Origin: Streptomyces cellulosae
GTDB lineage: Bacteria; Actinomycetota; Actinomycetes; Streptomycetales; Streptomycetaceae
Direction: 5' to 3'
Assembly: GCF_000721105.1 (NCBI RefSeq)
Contig: NZ_JOEV01000009.1
Location: 186,001 to 250,000, forward strand
DNA length: 64,000 nt
Part shown: positions 28,179 through 36,844 of the stretch, piece after piece
Layout: each line of letters starts with the position of its first letter
Numbering within the stretch: position 1 is the stretch's first letter
Made by a program: the position numbers and the translations under genes
The notes under the pieces: generated by a model
Databases searched by the model: none
What the model was told of the DNA's origin: nothing
What the model saw: only the letters and a program-made list of their open reading frames with translations

Positions 28179-31100
28179 TCAACCCGGCGTCGGCACCTGG
28201 GAAGCGTCGGCGGCGAACAGGTCCAGCCGATGGGCCACCGCCGCCGCCTCGCCCCGGCCGGAGACGCCGAGTTTGGCCAGGATGTTCGAGACGTGGACGC
28301 TGGCCGTCTTCGGGGAGATGAACAGTTCCTCGGCTATCTGGCGGTTGGTGCGGCCGGCGGAGACCAGGCGCAGGACGTCGCGTTCCCGGCCGGTCAGGCC
28401 GAGGGCACGGGCCGGGTCGTCCGGAGTGCCGGTCCCGCCCGGGCCTGCCCCGCCACCGGTCCCGGTCCGGCCGCCGTTCAGGGCGAGGGCGCCGGTCAAG
28501 GTGAGGCGGGCGCGCCGGGCGAGGTGGGCGGTGGAGTCGGCGAGGGGACGGGCGCCGAGGTGTTCGGCGACGGTGTGGGCGAGGCGGAGCAGTTCCGTGG
28601 CCCGGGCCCGCTCGGGCTCGCCGCCGCCCGCGAGAAGGGCTTCGGCCAGTCGGTACCGGACGCGGGCGAGGTCGTAGGGGTGCTCCAGGGGTTCGAAAGC
28701 GGCGACCACCTCCGACCACAGCTCGGGGGTGTCCTCCCCCTGCGCGCGGCGCACCTCGGCACGCACCCACTTCTCGACGGCGAGCCAGACGGGCGCGCCC
28801 GTGGTGATCTTCTTGACGGCGCCGAGGATGCGGTCGAGGGCGGCGGCCCGGCCCGGTTCGGCGGCGGGCACGTCGCGGGCTGCGGTCTCGGCCGTGGCGG
28901 CGGCCAGCAGGAGCGCCCAGCCGTAACGCTGGGTGCCGGGCGGGATGCCGGACTCCAGGATCCGGTCCAGTTCGGCGCGGGCGTCGGGCAGGCGGCCCTC
29001 CCCGGCGGCCACCGCGATCGCGATCCTGGCGAGGGGCAGGGCTTGCTGCGGCGTGGGGTCGTGGGTGCCGTAGTAGGCGCGGGCAGCGGTCAGATGGGCG
29101 GCGGCACCGGACAGGTCGCCCCGGACCAGGGCGAGGTTGGCCAGGCGGAGGGCACCGGAGCCCTGCGGCTTGGCGCTGTGGCCCACCCGCAGCGCGTTCT
29201 CGGCGGCCTCGGCGGCCTCGTCCCAGCGGCCGAGCGCGAACAGCGAGTCGGACAGGTTGCCCCAGATCCACGCCTCGGAGTCCAGCAGGCCGAACTTCCG
29301 GGTGTGGGCGATGCCCGCCTCCAGGATCGGCACCGCCTCCCGGGAGCGGCCGACGGCCTCCAGCTCCGAGGGCAGATTGACATGGGCGCGACTGGCCACA
29401 TAGGTCATGCCCTCCTCGACGGCCCGCTCCTTGACCTCGTGCAGCTCGGCCAGCCCGGCCTCCACGTCGCCGGCGTCGACCATCAGGCAGCCGAGGGTCA
29501 GGCGGGCGTTCAGCTCGATCTCTCGGGCGCCTACCATGCGCGCGTACTCGACGGCCCGCTCGGCCGCCGAGAAGGCCTCGGGGCCGGGTTCGTGCAGCAT
29601 CGCCCAGTTGGCCACCGTGGACAGCACCTCGGCGTGCACCTCGGACGGCGGCAGTCCGCGGACCAGGTCCTGGGCGGTGGCCAGCTCCTGCCAGCCGTCG
29701 CCCCGGGCCTGTGCCTGGACCAGCCGGGAGCGCTGGACCCAGAACCAGGCGGCGCGCAGCGGGTCCCCTTCGTCCTCCAGCAGCCGCAGTGCCCGTTTGA
29801 TGATCTTCAGGGCGCGTTCGCGTTCCCCGCACAGCCGGCCGGCGACGGCGGCCTCGGCCATCAGGTCGAGGTAGCGCAGCGGGGTGGTGGCGGGGTCGCA
29901 GCCGCCGCAGGGCGGGTAGACCTCGATGCAGTCGACGGGGCGCAGTCGGGCGCGCACGTCCTCGGGGGCGGTGTCCCACAGCTCCATCGCGCGTTCCAGC
30001 AGCCGCAGTTGCTCGGAGTAGGCGTGCCGGCGGCGGGCGGTGACGGAGGCGTCCAGGACGGCGGGCAGGGCCTTGGCGGGGTCGTGGGCGTGGTACCAGT
30101 AGCTGGCCAGGCGCATCACGCGTTCGTCTGCGGGGACCAGCGTGGGGTCGGCCTCCAGGGCTTCGGCGAAGCGGCGGTTGAGGCGGGAGCGTTCGCCGGG
30201 CAGCAGGTCGTCGCTGACGGCCTCGCGGACCAGGGAGTGCCGGAAGCGGTAGCCGTCGCCGCCGGGTGCGGCGAGCAGGATGTTGGCGCCGACGGCGGCG
30301 CGCAGGGCCTCGATGAGGTCGTCCTCGGCGAGCCCGGCGACGGCGGCGAGCAGCCGGTACTCGACGGTGGAGCCGCCCTCGGCCACGATCCGGGCGACCC
30401 GCTGGGCGCTCTCCGGGAGCCCCTCGACGCGGACCAGAAGCAGGTCGCGCAGGGAGTCGGTGAGGCCGGTGCGGCAGCCCTCGTGGGCGGCGACGGCGAG
30501 TTCCTCGACGAAGAAGGCGTTGCCGTCGGTGCGTTCGAAGATGTCGTCGACCTGGGCCGGGTCGGGTTCGGCGGCGAGGATGCCGGCGATCTGCCGGCCG
30601 ACCTCCGCCCGGTTGAAGCGGCCGAGCTCGATCCGACGGATCGTGCGCAGCCGGTCGAGTTCGGCGAGCAGGGGGCGCAGCGGGTGGCGGCGGTGGATGT
30701 CGTCGGCGCGGTAGGTGGCGAGGATGACCAGACGGCCGGTGCGCAGGGTGCGGAACAGGTAGGCGAGGAGGTGGCGGGTGGAGGCGTCGGCCCAGTGCAG
30801 GTCCTCCAGGACGACGACGACCGTACGGTCCGCGGCGACGCGTTCCAGCAGCCGGGCGGTGAGTTCGAAGAGGCGGGCCGTGCCCTCCTCGTCGTGGCGG
30901 CCGAGGGGCGCCTCGCCGAGTTCGGGCAGCAGCCGGGCCAGTTCCTCCTCCTGACCGGCGGCCGCGGCGGCGAGTTCGTCGGGCAGTTCACGGCGCAGGG
31001 CGCGCAGGGCGGTGGAGAAGGGGGCGAACGGCAGTCCGTCGGCGCCGATCTCCACGCAGCCGCCCAGTGCGACGACGGCTCCACCTCGGCAGGCTGCGGT

Positions 31101-31502
31101 GGCGAACTCCTCCACCAGGCGGGTCTTGCCGACCCCGGCCTCGCCGCCGAGCAGCAACGCCTGCGGCTCACCGGCGGCGGCACGGGCGAGCGCGTCGTTC
31201 AACATCTCCAACTCGTCGCCGCGGCCGACGAACACGGGACTGACGGACATGGTCTCCACGGCCCCGAGCATCGCACGCAGGTCCGACTCCACGGCACCGG
31301 TTTTCCCGCCGGGCCCGACCGCGACGGCCGTCCTGGCAGGAACGGCCGCCGCGGGTTTCGGGCGGCGAACAGCGGGATCGGTCGGCGCCGCGACCCCGTG
31401 CGCGGTGGCACCGGCCTCGGCGTCCCGCACCGCGACCCCGGAGGCAGCCGCCCTGCAGGCGAACGGCCCCGTGAGGTCGCCTGCCCGGGCACCGCCGTTC
31501 AC
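28179..31502 (-). CDS. LAL-type LuxR transcriptional regulator with AAA ATPase domain
   Basis: The 1107-codon frame encodes a large ATP-binding LuxR regulator. The ATPase has Walker A GGEAGVGKTRL and Walker B VVVVLEDLHWAD; a long TPR-like helical middle part follows, then a C-terminal LuxR HTH with LTGRERDVLRLVSAGRTNRQ and SPKTASVHVSNILAKLG. The conserved part begins at VFVGRGDELEML (near 31240). I give GTG 31502 because it overlaps the stop of the upstream small gene as GTGA. However, the first 70 residues are Ala-rich with weaker codon bias, so ATG 31271 or GTG 31292 are alternatives. Target genes are unknown. Confidence 0.88.
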   Translation of the reverse strand: MNGGARAGDLTGPFACRAAASGVAVRDAEAGATAHGVAAPTDPAVRRPKPAAAVPARTAVAVGPGGKTGAVESDLRAMLGAVETMSVSPVFVGRGDELEMLNDALARAAAGEPQALLLGGEAGVGKTRLVEEFATAACRGGAVVALGGCVEIGADGLPFAPFSTALRALRRELPDELAAAAAGQEEELARLLPELGEAPLGRHDEEGTARLFELTARLLERVAADRTVVVVLEDLHWADASTRHLLAYLFRTLRTGRLVILATYRADDIHRRHPLRPLLAELDRLRTIRRIELGRFNRAEVGRQIAGILAAEPDPAQVDDIFERTDGNAFFVEELAVAAHEGCRTGLTDSLRDLLLVRVEGLPESAQRVARIVAEGGSTVEYRLLAAVAGLAEDDLIEALRAAVGANILLAAPGGDGYRFRHSLVREAVSDDLLPGERSRLNRRFAEALEADPTLVPADERVMRLASYWYHAHDPAKALPAVLDASVTARRRHAYSEQLRLLERAMELWDTAPEDVRARLRPVDCIEVYPPCGGCDPATTPLRYLDLMAEAAVAGRLCGERERALKIIKRALRLLEDEGDPLRAAWFWVQRSRLVQAQARGDGWQELATAQDLVRGLPPSEVHAEVLSTVANWAMLHEPGPEAFSAAERAVEYARMVGAREIELNARLTLGCLMVDAGDVEAGLAELHEVKERAVEEGMTYVASRAHVNLPSELEAVGRSREAVPILEAGIAHTRKFGLLDSEAWIWGNLSDSLFALGRWDEAAEAAENALRVGHSAKPQGSGALRLANLALVRGDLSGAAAHLTAARAYYGTHDPTPQQALPLARIAIAVAAGEGRLPDARAELDRILESGIPPGTQRYGWALLLAAATAETAARDVPAAEPGRAAALDRILGAVKKITTGAPVWLAVEKWVRAEVRRAQGEDTPELWSEVVAAFEPLEHPYDLARVRYRLAEALLAGGGEPERARATELLRLAHTVAEHLGARPLADSTAHLARRARLTLTGALALNGGRTGTGGGAGPGGTGTPDDPARALGLTGRERDVLRLVSAGRTNRQIAEELFISPKTASVHVSNILAKLGVSGRGEAAAVAHRLDLFAADASQVPTPG

Positions 31503-31684
31503 GCCGTGCGGGCGAACCGGTGCCGGTGCGGGCCGTCGGTATGCGAGGCGGTCTCCGCCTGGCGCCGGGCGGCTTCGCGGCGGGCGGCGCGGTTGCCGCG
31601 GGCGGCCTGGCGGGCCAGGCGCTCCTGGTCGGCCCGGCGGATGAGGTCGGCGGAGCGGAGTTGCTGGAGCTCGTACTCGTACAT
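31499..31684 (-). CDS. Small basic helical protein (61 aa) upstream of the LuxR regulator
   Basis: The 61-residue product starts MYEYELQQLRSADLIRRADQ and continues as an Arg/Ala-rich helix; the C-terminus has several His. ATG 31684 has GAGGGA seven bases upstream and codon bias is good. Its stop overlaps the possible LuxR-type start by four bases, suggesting translational coupling. No function is recognised. Confidence 0.75.
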   Translation of the reverse strand: MYEYELQQLRSADLIRRADQERLARQAARGNRAARREAARRQAETASHTDGPHRHRFARTA

Positions 31685-31811
31685 GGCGGGTCCCTCGTGA
31701 GGTCGGTTTCGGCTTCGCTCGTTGCGATGCCTCAACCTTCGTCTCCCAGGTGGGTCCGCCACATCGGGAGAGTTCCGCATCTTCGGGGGCGCCCGGGGCC
31801 TTAGACGCGCG

Positions 31812-31864
31812 TGAGGGGCCTCAGAAGCTCCGTAAGGTGCTTACGGATGCCCTAAGACCCCTCA
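31812..31864 (-). terminator. Nested hairpin after the acidic membrane protein gene
   Basis: TGAGGGG pairs with CCCCTCA, and inside it CCGTAAG pairs with CTTACGG around a short loop. It starts 13 bases after the stop codon at 31877 and would end that transcript. Confidence 0.65.
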
Positions 31865-31876
31865 GGACCCGCGGCG

Positions 31877-32491
31877 TCAGCCCGCGGACGGCAGCCCGAG
31901 CAGGACGTCGGTGTACTTCAGGACGGCCAGCAGCAGGCCGATGACGCCGAGCGCGACACCGCCCCAGGAGACCGACTTGATCCACGCGGCCTGCGGCTTG
32001 CCGGGGGCCCCGAACGCGGGACGGGCGAGCACCACGACACCGACGACCAGGGCGAGGAGCGCGAAGGCTCCGCCCCACAGCGCGGTCGCGTGCCAGGCGT
32101 CGCCGTAGCCCTCGTCGAGCAACTTGTTGATGTTGCCGGAGGTCGAGGACTGTGCGCCCAGCTGACCGATGAGCGACTGGCGCGCGGACGCGACCGTGCC
32201 GACCCAGCTGCCGGTCAGCGACACGAGGCCGAGCGCCGCGGACACGACCGCACCCGCCCCCTGGCCGACACCGGAGGAAAGCTCGCCCTCGGTCTCGCCC
32301 GCGGCGAGAACCTCCGCGGCCTCGGCGGGCTCGGCGGCCTCGGTGTCCGTGTTCCCGTCCGCGGCGTCGACGCCGCCTTCGGCTTCGGACTGCGTCACCT
32401 CGTCGGTCTTGGTGACGTCCACCTTCTCCTCGTCGGTCGTGGTCTCGGCACCCGTGGTGGCGCCGGTCTCGTCAGCTGTCTTGGTTCCCAT
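31877..32491 (-). CDS. Acidic-tailed membrane protein of unknown function (204 aa)
   Basis: The first 75 residues are a Thr/Glu/Asp/Ala-rich, disordered-looking acidic region. A Gly/Ala-rich hydrophobic stretch (about 78-98) and two clear membrane segments (WGGAFALLALVVGVVVLA, GGVALGVIGLLLAVLKY) follow. ATG 32491 opens MGTKTADETGATTG; the longer upstream frame lacks coding bias. The message start may be close to the ATG, since only a weak AGGA is present. No family is recognised; topology suggests a cytoplasmic acidic tail on a small integral membrane protein. Confidence 0.75.
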   Translation of the reverse strand: MGTKTADETGATTGAETTTDEEKVDVTKTDEVTQSEAEGGVDAADGNTDTEAAEPAEAAEVLAAGETEGELSSGVGQGAGAVVSAALGLVSLTGSWVGTVASARQSLIGQLGAQSSTSGNINKLLDEGYGDAWHATALWGGAFALLALVVGVVVLARPAFGAPGKPQAAWIKSVSWGGVALGVIGLLLAVLKYTDVLLGLPSAG

Positions 32492-32526
32492 GGTGCGCAC
32501 CGTACGGATCCTGTCTGAGAAGTTTC

Positions 32527-33102
32527 TTAATGATCGCTGTGAGCGGCACGCGCCCGTACCGCGCGCCATTCGGGGGCGAGGATCGACCACACCTCGAGGT
32601 CGAGTCGTACGCCGTGGTGCGGGTGGCTCTCCCGCCGCACCCCTTCCCGGGTCATCCCCAGGCGCCGGGCCACGTTCAGGCTGGCCTGGTTGTCCACGGC
32701 CGCGATCCACTCGACCCGGTGGATGCCGCGCTCCTCGACCGCGAAGTCGATCAGGACGCGCATCGCCCGGGTGACCAGGCCGCGTCCGGTGCCGGCGGGT
32801 TCCAGCCAGCAGCCGACCTCGCAGTTGCCCCTGTCCGCGTCGAAGTTCAGGAAGAGCACGCCGCCGACGAGCTCGCCCCGCAGCCACAGTCCGTGCAGGG
32901 AGGCCGTGTCCGCGGCGCGCAGGTCGGCGTACCGCTGGAGCATGGCCCGGGCGGAGGCCACGTCGGTCTCTTTCGACCCGAAGGCGATGAACCGCCCGAT
33001 GAACTCCCGCCCCCGGTCCAGGTGTGCGAGGAACTCCTCGGCGTGCCACGGCTCCAGTGGCCGCAGTTCGGCGCCGTCGTCACCCAGGGATATCGCGTAC
33101 AT
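32527..33102 (-). CDS. GNAT-family N-acetyltransferase (RimJ/RimL type)
   Basis: The 191-residue protein opens MYAISLGDDGAELRPLEPWHAEEF and carries the RimJ-like core CEVGCWLEPAGTGRGLVTRA (acetyl-CoA pyrophosphate loop near GTGRG), followed by HRVEWIAAVDNQASLNVARRLGM. It likely acetylates a protein N-terminus or a small amine. ATG 33102 is taken because upstream residues are Arg/Trp-rich shadow sequence. Its start lies 23 bases inside the end of the MMPL gene, so the two are probably translationally coupled. Confidence 0.88.
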   Translation of the reverse strand: MYAISLGDDGAELRPLEPWHAEEFLAHLDRGREFIGRFIAFGSKETDVASARAMLQRYADLRAADTASLHGLWLRGELVGGVLFLNFDADRGNCEVGCWLEPAGTGRGLVTRAMRVLIDFAVEERGIHRVEWIAAVDNQASLNVARRLGMTREGVRRESHPHHGVRLDLEVWSILAPEWRAVRARAAHSDH

Positions 33103-35326
33103 CCCGTTCTTCCCGCCCCTTCGCCAGTACGTCCGCCACCTCGGCGTCCGTCGCGGCGGCCAGCCTCTCATGGGCGGCGCGGCACTCGGGCGGCTCGATG
33201 CTGATGTGGGGCATACGGCGGTCCAGCCAGCGCGGCAGCCACCAGTTGGCGCCGCCGAGCAGATGCATCAGGGCGGGCACGAGCAGCGTACGGAGCACGA
33301 AGGCGTCCAGGGCGACGGCGGCGGCCAGCCCTATGCCGAACATGGCGATGACGCGGTCACCGCTGAGGACGAAGGCGAGGAAGACGGAGATCATGATGAT
33401 CGCGGCGGAGTTGATCACCCGGCTGGTCTCCGCGAGGCCCACCCGGACGGCCCGCCGGTTGTCGCCGGTCTCCAGCCACTCCTCGTACATCCGGCTGACC
33501 AGGAACACCTGGTAGTCCATGGAGAGCCCGAAGAGCACGGACACCATGATCACGGGGAGGAAGGGCTCGATCGGGCCGGCGCGGCCGAGGCCGAGCAGTT
33601 CGCTCCCCCAGCCCCACTGGAAGATCGCGACGACGACTCCGAAGGCGGCGGCGACGGCGGCCACGTTCATCGCGGCGGCCTTCAGCGGGATGCCGACGGA
33701 CCGGAAGGCGAGCAGGAGCAGCAGACAGCCCAGGCCGATGACCACGCCGACGAACACGGGCAGCTTGCCGACGATGATGTCGGCGAAGTCGTCGTAGCCG
33801 GCCGTCACCCCGCCGACCTGTATGTCGAGGGAGGTGCCGGTCTCGGCGCGGGGCAGCACCTCGGTCCGCAGCCGGTCGACGAGGTCGCTGGTCCTCTGGG
33901 ACTGCGGCGGCGAGTCGGGGACGATCGTGAAGTACGCCGTGTCCCCGCCGGTGTCGTATGTCACCGGGGTCACCGACGCGATGCCGTCGGTGGTGCGGAT
34001 GGTCGCGTCGAGGTTGTCGAGGAGGAGTTTGTCCTCGGCCCCGTCGACGTGGGTGACCAGGGTCAGCGGGCCGTTCACCCCGGGGCCGAAACCCTCCGCG
34101 AGGAGGTCGTAGGCCTGCCGGGTGGTGGACGCCTGCGGGTTGTTGCCCTGGTCGGAGGTGCCCAGGCGGAGGGAGAGCGTGGGCAGGGCCAGGACGGTGA
34201 TGACGGACAGGGCGAGACCGCCGAGCACCTTGGGGTGGCGTTCCACGAACGCGGACCAGCGGGCGGCGAACCCGGTCGGCACTTCGGGTTGCGGACCGTG
34301 CGCCACGAGGTGCTGCCGTTCGCGCCGGCTCAGGGCGCGCTCTTTGATGAGGGACAGCAGGGCGGGCAGCAGGGTCACGGAGGCCGCGACGGTGAGGACG
34401 ACGGTCAGCGAGGCGGCGATCGCGACGCCGTTGAGGAAGCCGAGCCGCAGGATCAGCATCCCCAGCAGGGCGATGCAAACGGTGGCACCCGCGAAGACGA
34501 CCGCCCGCCCGGTGGTGGCGACGGCGTTGGTGACCGCCTCGGTGACGGTCAGGCCCCGTTTCAGTCCACGCCGGTGTCTGGTGACGATGAAGAGGGCGTA
34601 GTCGATGCCGACGCCGAGCCCGATCAGCATGCCGAGCATGGGCGCGAAGTCGGCGACGGTCATGACGTGTCCGAGCAGCACGATCCCGGCGTACGCGGCG
34701 CCGACGCTCACCAGCGCGGTGGCGATGGGCAGCAGCGAGGCGGCGAGCGAGCCGAAGGCGAGGAACAGCACGACCGCGGCGACGGCCACGCCGACCGCCT
34801 CGACCAGGTTCCCGCCCGACGACTCGGTGAGGCCTATCGCGCTGCCGCCGAGCTCCACGCTCAGCCCGTCGGCCTCGGCGTCCTCGGCCGCCCGCACCAC
34901 GGCCTGCGCCTGGCCCGGGTCGAGGTCCTCGGCTGGCTTGTCGAAGGTGACCGTGGCGTACGCCGTGTGCCCGTCGGCGCTGATCCGGGCGGTGCCCGGT
35001 CCGTCGTAGGGCCCGGTGACGGCGGCGACCCCGGGCAGGCCCTCGATCCGGTCGAGGGTACGGGTCATGGTCTGTTCGACGTCGGCGGCCCGGACGGTGC
35101 CCGACGTGGTGTGCCAGACGACGGTGTCGCTGTCGCCGCCGAGGCCCGGGAACCCGGACCGCAGCAGCTGGGTGGCCTGGCCCGACTCGGTGCCGGGGAC
35201 CTCGTAGTCGTTGGAGTACGCGGTTCCGGTGACGAGGGCGGCGGTGCCGACCGCGCCGAGGGTGAGGAACCACAGCAGGACGACGACCAGACGGTGCCGG
35301 ACACACCAGCGCGCGAGGGCTGCCAC
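33080..35326 (-). CDS. MMPL-family RND transporter
   Basis: The 748-residue protein has two repeats, each with one membrane segment, an external loop and five more segments (about 12 TM). GLGVGIDYALFIVTRHRRGL and FGLSMDYQVFLVSRMYEEWL carry the Asp-Tyr pairs that relay protons in MmpL proteins. It probably exports a lipid or lipophilic metabolite. GTG 35326 has GGGAG seven bases upstream; the longer frame to 35380 would read into the promoter. Ordered CATGA boxes lie 60-95 bases upstream. The GNAT gene overlaps its end. Confidence 0.9.
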   Translation of the reverse strand: MAALARWCVRHRLVVVLLWFLTLGAVGTAALVTGTAYSNDYEVPGTESGQATQLLRSGFPGLGGDSDTVVWHTTSGTVRAADVEQTMTRTLDRIEGLPGVAAVTGPYDGPGTARISADGHTAYATVTFDKPAEDLDPGQAQAVVRAAEDAEADGLSVELGGSAIGLTESSGGNLVEAVGVAVAAVVLFLAFGSLAASLLPIATALVSVGAAYAGIVLLGHVMTVADFAPMLGMLIGLGVGIDYALFIVTRHRRGLKRGLTVTEAVTNAVATTGRAVVFAGATVCIALLGMLILRLGFLNGVAIAASLTVVLTVAASVTLLPALLSLIKERALSRRERQHLVAHGPQPEVPTGFAARWSAFVERHPKVLGGLALSVITVLALPTLSLRLGTSDQGNNPQASTTRQAYDLLAEGFGPGVNGPLTLVTHVDGAEDKLLLDNLDATIRTTDGIASVTPVTYDTGGDTAYFTIVPDSPPQSQRTSDLVDRLRTEVLPRAETGTSLDIQVGGVTAGYDDFADIIVGKLPVFVGVVIGLGCLLLLLAFRSVGIPLKAAAMNVAAVAAAFGVVVAIFQWGWGSELLGLGRAGPIEPFLPVIMVSVLFGLSMDYQVFLVSRMYEEWLETGDNRRAVRVGLAETSRVINSAAIIMISVFLAFVLSGDRVIAMFGIGLAAAVALDAFVLRTLLVPALMHLLGGANWWLPRWLDRRMPHISIEPPECRAAHERLAAATDAEVADVLAKGREERDVRDIPG

Positions 35327-35387
35327 GAACGAGCTCCCAGGGGACTGTATGAGGATCTTTGACCGGGAGCAGTCGTTCATTTCACTG

Positions 35388-35421
35388 CATGAACTTCATG
35401 ACACCTCATGACACTTCATGA
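35388..35421. promoter_or_regulatory. Phased CATGA boxes upstream of the MMPL gene
   Basis: CATGA occurs at 35388, 35397, 35407 and 35417, about one helical turn apart. The last two lie in a perfect inverted repeat CCTCATGA-cact-TCATGAGG (35405-35424). This looks like a multi-dimer operator for a TetR- or MarR-type regulator; no such gene is adjacent. The remaining 130 bases to the next gene show nothing else. Confidence 0.5.
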
Positions 35422-35557
35422 GGTGAACGGCCCGCAAAGAACGCATGAGCAATGTGAAGAACACTCTCGCAGCACGAGGTGATCGCTTACGGCTTTCATC
35501 GGCCTGTTCACAGGAATGGGAGCCAGATCACAGGACAGTAACGACGACTCTGTCACC

Positions 35558-35935
35558 TCAGTCGAACTGGTCGCCCCACGCCATCACCATCACCCCCGCG
35601 ACCAGCAGCCACAGGGCCCGCCGGGTGCGTCCCCGGGAGCCGAGGAGCGACGCCAGCGCGCACACGGCGGCACCGCCGGCGTAGGCGGCAGGGACGAGGG
35701 CCGGCGCCGCGCGGGTGAGCCGGAGCGTCGCCGCGGCCACGCCGGCGAGGGCGAGCAGGACTCCGGTCCCGGCAGCCGCCCAGCGGGCTCGCCGCGCCTC
35801 CTGTTCCGTCGACGGGAAATCCGGGTGCGGGGCGGACGCGGGCGCTGCTAGCGTCCCGGCGTCCGTCGTCTCCGGCACATCGCCGCCGACCGAAGCAGGT
35901 GCATTGAATGAAGGTCCGACCGAGCTCCTACGCAT
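35558..35935 (-). CDS. Small membrane protein of unknown function (125 aa)
   Basis: A polar 45-residue N-terminus precedes three hydrophobic segments (GVLLALAGVAAATL, VPAAYAGGAAVCALASLLG, ALWLLVAGVMVMAWG) with GSRGRTRRA between the last two. GGGGAAAGAG sits just before the ATG. It is divergent from the methyltransferase gene by 39 bases, so their promoters must overlap. No known family is recognised. Confidence 0.7.
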   Translation of the reverse strand: MRRSSVGPSFNAPASVGGDVPETTDAGTLAAPASAPHPDFPSTEQEARRARWAAAGTGVLLALAGVAAATLRLTRAAPALVPAAYAGGAAVCALASLLGSRGRTRRALWLLVAGVMVMAWGDQFD

Positions 35936-35974
35936 CTCTTTCCCCTACGAAGGACACAAGGAGCCCGTTCACCG

Positions 35975-36787
35975 ATGTCCGACCACACATCTCACACATC
36001 GAGGACCTCGACTGAAAGCCTCGCCGAGCGTCTGACCCACCCGCGCTACCCGCGCAGCAGCCGCTACGACGCCCGCTGGACCATCGACAACCAGATGGGT
36101 CCGCACGCCCTGTGGCTGCTGGAGTGGCTGGCCCCCGCCCTCGGTCTCGACGCGCTGCGCCCCGGCGCCCGCGTCCTCGACCTCGGCTGCGGCCGCGCGA
36201 TGACCTCCGTCTTCCTCGCCAAGGAGTACGACGTCCAGGTCGTCGCCGCCGACCTGTGGGTGAAGCCCGACGACAACGCCGTCCGCATCGCCGAGGCGGG
36301 CGTCGCCGACCGGGTGCTGCCGGTGTTCACCGAGGCGCACGACCTGCCGTTCGGCGAGAGCACGTTCGACGCGATCGTCTCCGTCGACGCGTACCAGTAC
36401 TTCGGCACGAACGATCTCTACCTGCCCACCCTGACCCGGCTGCTGAAGCCCGGCGGGCGGATCGGAGTGGTCGTACCGGCACTGCGTAAGGAGCCGGTGG
36501 GCACCGAGCCGCCGGAGCATCTCACGCCGTGGTGGGAGCCCGACTTCTGGTGCTTCCACACCGCCGACTGGTGGCGGCGCCACTGGACCCGCGGCGGGGC
36601 CGTGGAGGTCGAGGCGGCCGACTGGCTGCCGGACGGCTGGAAGGACTGGCTGCTGTGGTGCGAGGTGGTCGCCGAGGAGAGTCCCGAGGAGTTCCACCGA
36701 CGCATGGCCCGTGAGGTCGGCGAGATGGTGCGCGTCGACGCGGGCCGCGCGCTGGGCTTCGTACGGGTCGTCGGCCGCCGTCCGTGA
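35975..36787 (+). CDS. Class I SAM-dependent methyltransferase
   Basis: The 270-residue protein has motif I as VLDLGCGRAMTSVFLA, an acidic adenine-binding residue in VVAADLWVKPDDN, motif II-like FDAIVSVDAYQYFG and motif III in LLKPGGRIGVVVPAL. A Trp-rich C-terminal part (WWEPDFWCFHTADWWRRHWTRG) probably shapes the substrate pocket. This type acts on small molecules, but the substrate is unknown. It ends at a strong terminator shared with gatB. Confidence 0.87.
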   Translation: MSDHTSHTSRTSTESLAERLTHPRYPRSSRYDARWTIDNQMGPHALWLLEWLAPALGLDALRPGARVLDLGCGRAMTSVFLAKEYDVQVVAADLWVKPDDNAVRIAEAGVADRVLPVFTEAHDLPFGESTFDAIVSVDAYQYFGTNDLYLPTLTRLLKPGGRIGVVVPALRKEPVGTEPPEHLTPWWEPDFWCFHTADWWRRHWTRGGAVEVEAADWLPDGWKDWLLWCEVVAEESPEEFHRRMAREVGEMVRVDAGRALGFVRVVGRRP

Positions 36788-36791
36788 GGTG

Positions 36792-36842
36792 ACATGACTC
36801 GGGGGCCGTGTCGGTACGCCGACACGGCCCCCCGAGTCATGT
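36792..36842. terminator. Bidirectional terminator between methyltransferase gene and gatB
   Basis: A nearly perfect stem of about 23 bp runs from ACATGACTCGGGGGCC to its complement around a gtacg loop; it fills the convergent gap completely. Confidence 0.9.
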
Positions 36843-36844
36843 GC

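Noticed and set aside
33080..35380. Longer MMPL start at 35380
   Set aside because: The first 18 residues would read through promoter-like DNA; GTG 35326 has GGGAG at seven bases.
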